Shown here: positions 9,343-17,039 of the stretch, piece by piece
Layout of the letters: each line of letters opens with the position of its first letter
How positions within the stretch are numbered: position 1 is the first letter of the stretch
DNA from: Haloarcula nitratireducens
GTDB taxonomy: Archaea > Halobacteriota > Halobacteria > Halobacteriales > Haloarculaceae
Reading direction: 5' to 3'
Length of the DNA: 64,000 nucleotides
Assembly: GCF_019599505.1 (NCBI RefSeq)
Contig: NZ_RKLT01000009.1
Coordinates: forward strand, 52,897-116,896
Program-made: the position numbers and the translations under genes
Notes under the pieces: generated by a model
Databases searched by the model: none
What the model was told of the DNA's origin: nothing
What the model saw: the letters and a program-made list of their open reading frames with translations, nothing else

Positions 9343-9488
9343 CAGTTGTCCTGGAGCTTCCGCTGTTCACTTGTCGAGGGGTGAAGACCGACCACAAGTA
9401 GCGCTGGTATGATCCAAATAGCGGTTCGTGGATTGCGCTTCAGGAAGGCAATGATACGTTCCCTTGGTCCCTCTTGCTGAGCCCGCAT
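9342..9488 (-). CDS. 48-residue single-span membrane microprotein
   Basis: A short frame from the ATG at 9488 to the TGA at 9344-9342, which overlaps the ATG of the 366-residue gene by one base (TGATG). It encodes a basic start (MRAQQEGPRERIIAFLKRNP) then one hydrophobic span (TAIWIIPALLVVGL) and a short polar tail. Upstream lies a TATA-like box, with no other gene between. The exact stop/start overlap, the promoter and the clear membrane segment argue that it is real. It may anchor or regulate the acidic partner. Confidence 0.65.
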   Translation of the reverse strand: MRAQQEGPRERIIAFLKRNPRTAIWIIPALLVVGLHPSTSEQRKLQDN

Positions 9489-9560
9489 CAGCCGCCTGAA
9501 TAGGCTGTCGTTGTTCTGTCTTCATTCCCTGTCCTCTCTAACCTGGACCATTTAGGAGAA

Positions 9561-9590
9561 AAATTATATTTTATTTATATAAGTGTTTTA
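9561..9590 (-). promoter_or_regulatory. TATA-type promoter for the microprotein/366-residue pair
   Basis: On the minus strand CACTTATATAAATAA (9571-9585) is a strong archaeal TATA element, about 85 bases before the microprotein start. It gives this pair a promoter separate from the HEAT/J-like operon that ends at 9662. Confidence 0.55.
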
Positions 9591-9661
9591 CTATATGCGG
9601 TTATTTTGGCGCCGTCACGAGGGAATCGGTGGTGTCAAATAACCGGTTATCGCCGTGGAAC

Positions 9662-10909
9662 TCACCTACTGAGCTGCTGCCTCACCGCTGCAATCGGTGT
9701 CCCGATGAGTGCAAGCAGCACGATTCCGATACCGACGGTAGCAAGTGGCCCCGTCCCGGTAACCTGTCCGCTCTGGATGAACAGCACGATGAAGATGATC
9801 GCTGCGAGGGCACCGCCTGCCACCTCGATATTCTCAGTCCAGTCCGGAATGTCGACGACGTTGCTGACCCCGCGGAGTCGACCGTAGAGACACGCCACCG
9901 AGACAGCCAATAGCAGAATCGTGAGTGCACCCCCTCCAATGAGAAGCACGAGACTCCACAGAACAGCGAAAAGCGCGGGGAGCGCTAGGAGTCGTGTAGG
10001 CGTGGTACTCTTTGTGAACTGGTTGCCGACACTAGCCCTCCCACCGGAAGTGACTCTGTCGCTGAACCGGTCAAGATACGCAACGCTCAGCAGTCCAACG
10101 AGAGCGAGGCTAACGGCAACAGTCCCAGCATCTCGGATGATCGGAATAGGGACGCTGCCGAGTACGAATTCGACTACCAATACATAGAGCAGATAGCTCA
10201 CACCGACGAGGTCAAGCAACGAGAACATCGTCGACACTTCCATTGCTGCGAGATCGACTGTCGACCGGACATGGTCGATTACGCGTCCGAATGTCCCCGA
10301 CTCATCATCCTCTGTCTCGTCCTTGTCCGCATCGGTGGTTTCGTTCGTTCCCGTACGCTTGCCGCCGTCAGTTGCACGGGTGGAGTAGGTCTTCGAACTG
10401 TCCGTGTCGATGTCGGTTTCACCGGCCTGCCGACGCCGTGCGCGTTCGTGACGGCGCTCCTCACGGGTAGACCGATTCTGTTGCTGGTCGCGACTAGACG
10501 ACCGTTGCTTGTTCCACTCTTGGTCATGGGTTTTGTGTCCCGATTCGGATTCATCAACCTCCGACTCCAGTCCGAGGTCGCGTGCCGAGACGCTATTTGG
10601 ATCGCCCAAGGCGTCGTTTGCTTGCCACGTCTCGTAGGCTTCTGTCGCCTGCTCAGCTCCGAACCGTTCCCGAAAGGTATCGTAGTCTTCCTTCGAGTCC
10701 GTCGAATTGAGTGTCTGTCTGGCCTTGTTGAACTGCTTCCACCGCTCGTCAGCATTGTCGTGTGTCGATAGTTCTGGCTTGAACTCGGCGACGTACTTTT
10801 TCGTATGGTTGGCGATATCAGTCGCGTCAGCCGACGGTGGTACTCCGAGTCGTTCGTAGTAATCCTCCCTGTTGATATCGGGGGCAGTAAACTCCTGGGT
10901 AGCGCTCAT
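9662..10909 (-). CDS. J-like membrane protein with degenerate HPD motif
   Basis: 415 residues. Residues about 14-80 have the J-domain pattern: DYYERLGVPPSADATDI as helix I and its turn, the basic helix II, then FNKARQTLNSTDSKEDYD as helix III. The HPD tripeptide that stimulates Hsp70 ATPase is replaced by K44-P45-E46. A charged low-complexity linker (about 115-210) leads to about five to six membrane spans (230-410). It should be an integral membrane protein with a cytoplasmic J-like head. With HPD lost, it may bind Hsp70 without canonical stimulation, or act as a pseudo-J scaffold. It is the last gene of a minus-strand run with two HEAT-repeat genes, 34 bases after the second. The J-domain call rests on the pattern and is fairly confident. 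Confidence 0.8.
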   Translation of the reverse strand: MSATQEFTAPDINREDYYERLGVPPSADATDIANHTKKYVAEFKPELSTHDNADERWKQFNKARQTLNSTDSKEDYDTFRERFGAEQATEAYETWQANDALGDPNSVSARDLGLESEVDESESGHKTHDQEWNKQRSSSRDQQQNRSTREERRHERARRRQAGETDIDTDSSKTYSTRATDGGKRTGTNETTDADKDETEDDESGTFGRVIDHVRSTVDLAAMEVSTMFSLLDLVGVSYLLYVLVVEFVLGSVPIPIIRDAGTVAVSLALVGLLSVAYLDRFSDRVTSGGRASVGNQFTKSTTPTRLLALPALFAVLWSLVLLIGGGALTILLLAVSVACLYGRLRGVSNVVDIPDWTENIEVAGGALAAIIFIVLFIQSGQVTGTGPLATVGIGIVLLALIGTPIAAVRQQLSR

Positions 10910-10943
10910 GCTGAACCCCCTTTGTCCCGATCATGGATCATTG

Positions 10944-11810
10944 TCACACCAGCTCCTCCGCGTGCTCGCGCACTTCTTGTTCTGGATCGTTTCTCGCCAT
11001 CTCTTGGAGCCGTTGTCGCGTCTCCCGTGCTGGGATACCGGCCAACATATAGCAGGTCCCGATTCTGACGTCGGGGTGCTTGTCTTCGCTAAGCTCTAGC
11101 GCAGTCTCTTGGAAGGAGTTCACATCATCAGCCCCCTTGCTGAGGATGAGAAAGCCGATCGCGAGTGCGAGGTACCCACGGACGTCGTCCGCGAGCATGG
11201 ATCCAGTAATCAGGCCGAGAAGTTCGGTTTGGAATGGTTCGACACTCTCCGGGTAGTCACGCGCCATAAACGAAATCACGTTGCCGATATTTTCGCTGAT
11301 TTCTCGATTATCGTCGCGCAGGTAGGGTAGCAGGTACTCGACGATATCATCTGTTGGCGCTTCGGTCGTGTTCACGACGTTTTTCGGACTGGTTGCGACG
11401 ACCGCGCTTAGACAGTACGACGCATTCACCCGTGCCTCCTCGTCGTTACTCTGTAAGAGCCCGAAGGCGTCGTCGACCGTCGCAATAGAGGGTCGTGCTC
11501 GAATGCTTCGCGAGAGGGTCCGATCCGTGTACTCTTCGTAGGTTATGAACCCAATCCAGCTAGCGTAGACGAACGCGACCAGCGACGCCAACGCGCCGAT
11601 GTCAGCGGCGCTGAACGCGGCGCTTGCAGTCCCGAATACTATGCTAAAGAGGAAGTATGCCGCGACGAACAGCGCCGCAACGGCAACCCCGTAACCGAAG
11701 CCCCCAATCTGGTCCCACAGCTTTTTAATAAACTGAATGACGGATTCATTGGCGATACCTCGCCCCCCGTATCGGATCCGCGACCGGATATTTTCTAGTT
11801 GTATGTTCAT
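10944..11810 (-). CDS. Membrane HEAT-repeat protein
   Basis: 288 residues. Two hydrophobic spans lie in the first ~100 residues (FGYGVAVAALFVAAYFLFSI and ADIGALASLVAFVYASWIGF). The rest is alpha-helical repeats of the HEAT type, each with the D-V-R or A-R-V turn (EEARVNASYCLSAVV, HPDVRIGTCYMLAGI, EQEVREHAEEL). HEAT arrays serve as protein-binding scaffolds. It starts 10 bases after the stop of the paralogous upstream gene and precedes the J-like gene by 34 bases, so the three are likely one operon. The specific partner is unknown. An unrelated-looking AT-rich composition is shared by the whole cluster. Confidence 0.8.
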   Translation of the reverse strand: MNIQLENIRSRIRYGGRGIANESVIQFIKKLWDQIGGFGYGVAVAALFVAAYFLFSIVFGTASAAFSAADIGALASLVAFVYASWIGFITYEEYTDRTLSRSIRARPSIATVDDAFGLLQSNDEEARVNASYCLSAVVATSPKNVVNTTEAPTDDIVEYLLPYLRDDNREISENIGNVISFMARDYPESVEPFQTELLGLITGSMLADDVRGYLALAIGFLILSKGADDVNSFQETALELSEDKHPDVRIGTCYMLAGIPARETRQRLQEMARNDPEQEVREHAEELV

Positions 11811-11820
11811 TTTAAGCTAT

Positions 11821-12786
11821 TTATACAGTCGAATAGTCACTCCGCGCTTCCGTGTCGGTTCGAGCGCGCTGATTATGTGCCTGTAGCGATTCACTGGCCT
11901 GCTGTCGCACTTCCCTCTCGGAATCGTTTTGCAGTTCCTGCAACAACTCCCGGGATTTCTCGTTGTGAATCAGGCCCAGAGCGATGGCGACCCATGCCCG
12001 AACTTCGGGATCCGGGTCGTCAATGATTGCGCCAACATACTGCACCACCTCGTCGGCAAGTGCCGGTTCGTAGTAGGCTAGGTTCCCTGCGATGATCACA
12101 CAGTTCGCCTGGACAATCGAGTCCGGATACGAGATGCCCGAATAGACGTCGTCACGATATTTGGCAACCTCTTCGGGGTACTTTTCGGAGAGATACACCA
12201 GTGCCTCGCTTCCACTTTGCCTGACGTCGACGGACTTGTCGTGTAGGAGATCGGCAACTTCGAACACGACCTCCGCGGGTTGCATAGCTAACTCCTTGGT
12301 CACTTTACTCGGTACGTTCTCCATTCCAGTCGCGATGGCGTTTGCCGCGAGCGCTCTGGTCAGCTCGTCATCACGGTGGAGATAGTCGAACGAGTCGACG
12401 ACGCCCTCGAGATTGGGATTCTGTACATACTCAAAGACGGTCTGCCGGTCGTCAAGTAGTGACCACGCGCGATATCCGCCATAGGCTGTCAGTACAATGG
12501 CGCCGACTAACGCAAGCGGCGCGACTGTGTCTACAATAGCTTCCTCCGCGACAATCCCCGGAATCGTTAGTAGTGCCCCGACAATCATGAAGGGAATTGC
12601 AAGCACGAAGTACCAGAGAAAGATTAGCCCAAATCCAACGACAGCCGCCGCCCGTTTTCCCGCACGCCGATAACTGCGCCAGATTGGCTCGATGGTGAGC
12701 CAATCGAACGCGACCGAACATAACGGTCGGACCCGGGTAAATACGTCCTTGGAATGGGCCTGTGATATCGCATTAGTGTTTTGCAT
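11821..12786 (-). CDS. Membrane HEAT-repeat protein, paralogue of its neighbour
   Basis: About 321 residues from the ATG at 12786; a TTG two codons earlier is possible but less likely. The layout matches the next gene: a basic N-terminus, two hydrophobic spans at about 45-110 (FGLIFLWYFVLAIPFMIVGA and ALVGAIVLTAYGGY), then HEAT-like helical repeats (KSVDVRQSGSEALVYLSEKY, PDPEVRAWVAIALGLI, SEREVRQQASESL). It heads the HEAT-HEAT-J operon. A TATA-like TTTAATA about 25-30 bases upstream suggests a leaderless message. Being first, it probably sets the level of the operon. Function unknown; a scaffold role at the membrane is inferred from the fold. Confidence 0.8.
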   Translation of the reverse strand: MQNTNAISQAHSKDVFTRVRPLCSVAFDWLTIEPIWRSYRRAGKRAAAVVGFGLIFLWYFVLAIPFMIVGALLTIPGIVAEEAIVDTVAPLALVGAIVLTAYGGYRAWSLLDDRQTVFEYVQNPNLEGVVDSFDYLHRDDELTRALAANAIATGMENVPSKVTKELAMQPAEVVFEVADLLHDKSVDVRQSGSEALVYLSEKYPEEVAKYRDDVYSGISYPDSIVQANCVIIAGNLAYYEPALADEVVQYVGAIIDDPDPEVRAWVAIALGLIHNEKSRELLQELQNDSEREVRQQASESLQAHNQRARTDTEARSDYSTV

Positions 12787-12808
12787 ATACAAGTTGACAA
12801 GCAGTTAC

Positions 12809-12823
12809 CATTCCTATTAAACC
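12809..12823 (-). promoter_or_regulatory. TATA-type promoter of the HEAT/J-like operon
   Basis: The minus strand reads GGGTTTAATAGGAAT about 25-35 bases before the ATG at 12786, which fits a leaderless archaeal promoter. Confidence 0.5.
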
Positions 12824-12910
12824 CATCAAAGGCTGCTTATATTGCAGGTATTTCCAGTATATATATCATGTTATCTGGAACTCATATCCCCTAATGACTG
12901 AAACCACATC

Positions 12911-12925
12911 ATAATTTTATAACTA
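12911..12925 (+). promoter_or_regulatory. TATA-type promoter of the UDG-like gene
   Basis: ATAATTTTATAACTA lies 20-33 bases before the ATG at 12944, giving a nearly leaderless message. It is divergent from the HEAT operon promoter about 100 bases away. Confidence 0.5.
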
Positions 12926-12943
12926 TCTAATACCTATCTGAAT

Positions 12944-13648
12944 ATGTCTTATTCACCTGCTGATTTGGTGAAGGATGCTCGAAACGGTGATGGATACTGT
13001 GACAGCTGCCCAGCCCAGATTGATGGTCGGTCACAACAGGTGCATCCGGGGTACTTCAATTTCCAGTCAGCAGAGATCATGTTCGTCGGCATCGAACCAA
13101 GCCACCGGGTAAATTGGGACAAATACACCACGTTTGACGAGTACAGCGATGCATCCGGAGAGGTGTTCCTTCGGCCAGAAAATGGTGGCCGAGTGTTAGC
13201 ACGGGCGCTTGCGAGGGTACCCGACATTGGTATCAAGGATACGTGGATCTCTGACTCGATCAAATGTCGTCCGAAGGGGAGCAGCAATACAACGCGGTCA
13301 GCCGAATTCGAGCATTGTAAACATCACTTGGCGGCGGAAATAGAAGCAGTGTCACCAACGGTTATCGTGGCACTCGGTGGGAAGACGGTTCCACGTGTAG
13401 TGGAAGTGGTTGCACCTAAGACGACAGATATCAGCGTCTCAAGTCCGAAAACGGACTGTGGGCGGATCCTCCAGACGGTCCCCCCGATCATCGTTGCACC
13501 GCACTGGGGACACGGTCATCTTGAGAGCTGTCCAAGTGATGACTGGGGGAATGGCTGGGCGGATACAGTCCCGTATCTTGAGGACAATTATGGCAGCCAT
13601 CTACAGATTCTTCAGGATGCACTGCAGTACGCCTACACCGAATTGTAG
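12944..13648 (+). CDS. Uracil-DNA glycosylase superfamily protein (family 4-like)
   Basis: 234 residues. Features of the UDG fold: MFVGIEPSH (motif 1 region, near residue 46), the substrate-pocket segment SDSIKCRPKG (near 103), the helix KHHLAAEIEAVSPTVIVALG that precedes the central strand, and a C-terminal APHWGHGHL in the motif 2 (H-[P/W]-[S/G]) position. Four cysteines, C19/C22 and two at about 108 and 127, match the spacing that binds a 4Fe-4S cluster in thermophilic/archaeal UDGs. It should excise damaged or modified bases. It diverges from the HEAT operon and is otherwise alone. Substitutions in motif 1 leave open whether uracil is the real substrate. Confidence 0.75.
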   Translation: MSYSPADLVKDARNGDGYCDSCPAQIDGRSQQVHPGYFNFQSAEIMFVGIEPSHRVNWDKYTTFDEYSDASGEVFLRPENGGRVLARALARVPDIGIKDTWISDSIKCRPKGSSNTTRSAEFEHCKHHLAAEIEAVSPTVIVALGGKTVPRVVEVVAPKTTDISVSSPKTDCGRILQTVPPIIVAPHWGHGHLESCPSDDWGNGWADTVPYLEDNYGSHLQILQDALQYAYTEL

Positions 13649-13914
13649 TGCGTGGTCAACGCGTTGTCCTTCGATGGAAATGCTGTACGGGAAACTAGGG
13701 AAAAGAGTGACAATGCGCTCGAATTAGTAGTGCGAGTTCTTGACTCTGCAAAGCGGAGTTACACGATTCAGGCTCATGTGTCCGCTAGAGAGGACAGGTG
13801 GTAATAGTGTTTAGTATATTATAGTAGTACGACCGACACAAGCAGTTCGCTGATAGCGACTCCTCCGCAGCTAAATTACCACCCGCTAACTAATACGGTA
13901 TCAGAATCTCATCG
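13649..13914. other. Intergenic stretch
   Basis: About 265 bases after the UDG-like gene with no supported gene. It leads into the 13.9-14.3 kb repeat. Confidence 0.4.
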
Positions 13915-14312
13915 TGTGTTGGTTAACCATCGGTAGCCTCAGCAAACTTTTCATAGTCAGCGACCGGGTCGGCTACTGCCACCCTCTCCGGCGGCAGACA
14001 TCCTTTGTGGTGCGGGTGCAGCTGTGGTCACCGTGAGCACTGGAAGTCGTGCTACGGCTTGGGCAGCTCGCTACTTACCGCCAGATGCAGTACATGCGAT
14101 CGGGTAGTACGTAATACAGTACAGAGAGACAGCCGTCAATCGACATCGCCCTCTCGGTGGCGATCTCCCTCTTGGTCCTGACAAACACGCTCCATTGCAG
14201 ATAACAATGGCCGCAGATTCGCTAGTAGCATACAGGTGGACCTAGTGATTATACTCCTCGCTTTGCTGCGTCAACTCGCTGCGAAGCTCGCTTTGCATCG
14301 GATCTGCGAAAC
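13915..14312. repeat. Copy A of a diverged ~400-bp non-coding direct repeat
   Basis: Matches 22250-22618 in the same orientation with many small differences. The best-preserved blocks are GGGTCGGCTACTGCCACCCT, AGATGCAGTACA, ACAGAGAGACAGCCGTCAAT and the TGCGTCAACT...GCGAAGCTCGC end. Both copies have small indels and no shared open frame, so it looks like a decayed mobile element or a conserved non-coding unit. Confidence 0.7.
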
Positions 14313-14487
14313 CCGGTGGAAGGCGTGATCGTTTCAATGTCCCCGTAATTTCAGCAGCGCCGAGATTGTCTCCCGTCTACGGACGGCCGCGCGGCGGCGG
14401 ACACGAGGTTGTTCACCGACCCATGGACAAAACGGACCTAATTCAATAACTACCAGAGACTAATGCTGCTGGAGACTTGAGGACATA

Positions 14488-14690
14488 CATAAGCGACGCT
14501 GGAACCACGGCCATAGGGCAACGCTCAACCCGGGTTCGGGAGGTTGCGATGACTGTTCGCGAACCGAAAGATGCGGGTGCAATCGCTGATAGTGGTGGTG
14601 TTGCCCGCAACACGGCCGAAAAGTCCTTAATCAGCTCGTCGAAGTAGATACACTTGTGACAATTGGCCGTAGTCGCGAGAGTTTGAACTC
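14488..14690 (+). pseudogene. Decayed copy of the HTH gene at 35.7 kb
   Basis: DNA here is clearly related to the intact winged-helix gene at 35722. Shared residues include TRVREVAMTVREPKDAG, IADSGGVARNTAEK and GRSRES. The start codon has become ATA (14488) and a one-base loss after AEK shifts the frame (LNQLVE is readable only in another frame). Similarity ends near 14690. The flank before the start is also related, so this is a duplicated segment, not convergent sequence. Confidence 0.75.
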
Positions 14691-14983
14691 GAATAAGACA
14701 AGAACGCCGGTAGAGAGCAGCTGAAGTAACCAACTAGAAATCGAGTAGTCACTTCGCGTACTTACTAAATTGGTGCCTCGTTTGATTGATAGTGGATAGA
14801 AATTTTAAAAACGTAGTAATGACTAACCTCAGAACAGTTAAGATAAATGTTAATTGTTGGTAGCGGCGGTGTGCATTTTCTACGAAGTCTATTTGAGAAT
14901 GCTAATCAACGACCTAATCATGAGCCTCACCAGACCTCTTTGAAACAGCATTGTAGAAAGATTGGAAACGTGGCTCGGTGTTA
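14691..14983. other. Intergenic stretch
   Basis: About 290 AT-rich bases with no supported gene, before the 3' end of the pentapeptide gene. Confidence 0.4.
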
Positions 14984-16723
14984 TCATCGGTGTACGCGCC
15001 GCGTTAACGTGAAAACAAACAGTGCGATTAGAAACGCACCCAGAAATCCTTGGATAGAACTGAAAAAACGGGTCAGTACCGAAGTTCCAGCGGTAACGTC
15101 GCCGAATATTAGAGTAACAAAACTTTGAATGCTGAAGACGAGTGCTGCTACGAAACTAGTACTGGGGAGTACGGTTTCGCTGGTCGCATAGATTCCCGAA
15201 AACAGGAGGATCGTACCGATAGACGTGTAGACCACGCGGTCTGGATGCTCCCCGTACCCTGTGATCATGCCCATGAGTCCATTTCGAACCCAATGGGTAA
15301 AATCATATATTCGATGTAGCATGGAGCGCTCTTCGCTGAACATGCGATCCCAGTGACCTTTCCGACGATATAGCATTTCCCAATAAAAGAACGATCCAGC
15401 AGCAACACTATTGCCTGCTTCTGAAGAGGCATTCTTTGCATACACATAAGTCGTGACCAGATCTTCGTGAGTTGATGTCGTGTCGCTACCGGTCACCACG
15501 GCTCGTGCCTCGTCTGCAAGCTGGTGGATGCAATAGTTTGCGGCAGCAGGGTCAAGGTCGTCTGAGTCGCTGAAATCAAAGCCATCGAACCGCGTTCGAT
15601 GAAACTTAATCCAACCAAGCAGGTGGCGGCTACGTTCGTCAGTAAAAAGTACATCTCCGAGGACACTATCGGTGAAGTCGTAGACAGCAGCACCAGAACG
15701 AGGTTGTTCAATTTCACCGCCATTGATCTCTGCTTCTACGAAGTTGATATATTGGATTTCGCCAGTGGGTTCTGGCTCGAAGAATACCGTGTCTGCACGC
15801 ATACCCTCGCAGTTGAGTTCCCCTGTAACCTGCACATCAAAGAATTCGGCTGTAAATTCGAACGATACCTGTTCGAATGAGACTGTGTCTGCAAAGACAG
15901 CATCGTCAAATGTAGCGTCGTTTCGAAATCTGGACCCATACCAAAACATCGGTCCCCCAGCGTAGTGCTCTGCAAACCACGCGTACGCGTCGAATTTGGT
16001 TGCACACATTCGAGCACCACTTTGAAATTCCGCTCCCTGGAATGCTGCCATTCGGCTGAATTCACTCATTTCGAAGTCAGCCGGATACTGGAAGTTGACC
16101 CCTTTGAACGAGACGTATCGATCGTACTGGTTACTATGAAATCGTACTGGTCCTTCGAATCGCGACTGTGTGAATTTGACGCTAGAGTGGAAATCAACCG
16201 ATCGGAACAAAATACTCTTGATGTCACTGAAATCATACCGTGTTGTCGGATCCTCGATTTGGGGATCGATATCGTCCCGCCCGACGAACGTACAATGTGA
16301 AAACAGCATCCGCTGTCGGAACTCTGCCCGAGAACAGTCCACGTTTGCAAATCGGGAGTAGCGGAAATCGACATACGATCTTCCGCTTTTGCCAATGACT
16401 TGTCCTCGGAGATTAAACTGGTTGAACTCTACATCGATAAATTGCTGATGACGACGCCGACGGTGAGGCTCTTTGATCGTGTTTGCCTCGGCAAGTTGCG
16501 TGAGAAACTCTTGTGAGATATTTATATTGTCTGGTCGCTCGGCGGGTGAGAGGTGAAATACACACTTATCGAAGTCATCAAGCGATTCCCGTGGACAGTG
16601 CCAAGTCCCATCTTGGACACCGGGATCGTCGTGGCTGAGATGATCAGACGGTTTCTCGGACGACCACTCATCGGCTATCTCCGCTAATTCGACAGTGTGG
16701 GTACAACCTGAACTAGAACCCAT
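14984..16723 (-). CDS. Pentapeptide-repeat protein with C-terminal two-span ion-channel-like domain
   Basis: 579 residues. After a ~95-residue N-terminus comes a long array of loose pentapeptide-type repeats (about 95-340; FRYSRFANVDCSRAEF, FKGVNFQYPADF, FQGAEFQSGARM) that should form a right-handed beta-helix. The C-terminus has a span near 488-508 (SIGTILLFSGIYATSE), a pore-helix-like FSIQSFVTLIFGD, and a last span (GFLGAFLIALFVFTL). This is the layout of two-TM potassium-channel domains, with the TVGYGD filter changed to TLIFGD. It could be a gated membrane effector sensing a ligand through the beta-helix. It lies next to an SF1 helicase on the same strand, 316 bases downstream of it. Repeat and membrane calls are firm; conduction is inference. 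Confidence 0.8.
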   Translation of the reverse strand: MGSSSGCTHTVELAEIADEWSSEKPSDHLSHDDPGVQDGTWHCPRESLDDFDKCVFHLSPAERPDNINISQEFLTQLAEANTIKEPHRRRRHQQFIDVEFNQFNLRGQVIGKSGRSYVDFRYSRFANVDCSRAEFRQRMLFSHCTFVGRDDIDPQIEDPTTRYDFSDIKSILFRSVDFHSSVKFTQSRFEGPVRFHSNQYDRYVSFKGVNFQYPADFEMSEFSRMAAFQGAEFQSGARMCATKFDAYAWFAEHYAGGPMFWYGSRFRNDATFDDAVFADTVSFEQVSFEFTAEFFDVQVTGELNCEGMRADTVFFEPEPTGEIQYINFVEAEINGGEIEQPRSGAAVYDFTDSVLGDVLFTDERSRHLLGWIKFHRTRFDGFDFSDSDDLDPAAANYCIHQLADEARAVVTGSDTTSTHEDLVTTYVYAKNASSEAGNSVAAGSFFYWEMLYRRKGHWDRMFSEERSMLHRIYDFTHWVRNGLMGMITGYGEHPDRVVYTSIGTILLFSGIYATSETVLPSTSFVAALVFSIQSFVTLIFGDVTAGTSVLTRFFSSIQGFLGAFLIALFVFTLTRRVHR

Positions 16724-16744
16724 CTGGCAACAGTTTAGATTTCA

Positions 16745-16760
16745 CTCTTTATTTATCACT
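16745..16760 (-). promoter_or_regulatory. TATA-type promoter of the pentapeptide/channel gene
   Basis: GATAAATAAAG on the minus strand lies about 25-35 bases before the ATG at 16723, so the gene need not be co-transcribed with the helicase upstream. A GGCTCTGTTGAA-like motif sits just beyond at 16778-16792. Confidence 0.45.
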
Positions 16761-17039
16761 AACGGATTAGACATGTCGGATTCAACAGAGCTTTGCAGGA
16801 GAATATGACCATTCTCTATTCAAAGCTTTATTTGCTAATAGTTCGCTGAGACGAGGCGGCTGTTAACCTGTGAGAGCTACATGATGAGCACCAAACCAGA
16901 CGACCATGACAATATCGCGAAGTAGCCAGCACCGAAGAATTTGCCGCCCAATCGATACTATTCTAGACTCGAGACAGTTGTCGCCGCTATCTTGTTGAGC
17001 GATTGTAAGACCGATGGTGGTTGATTGAGTCCCCGTGTT

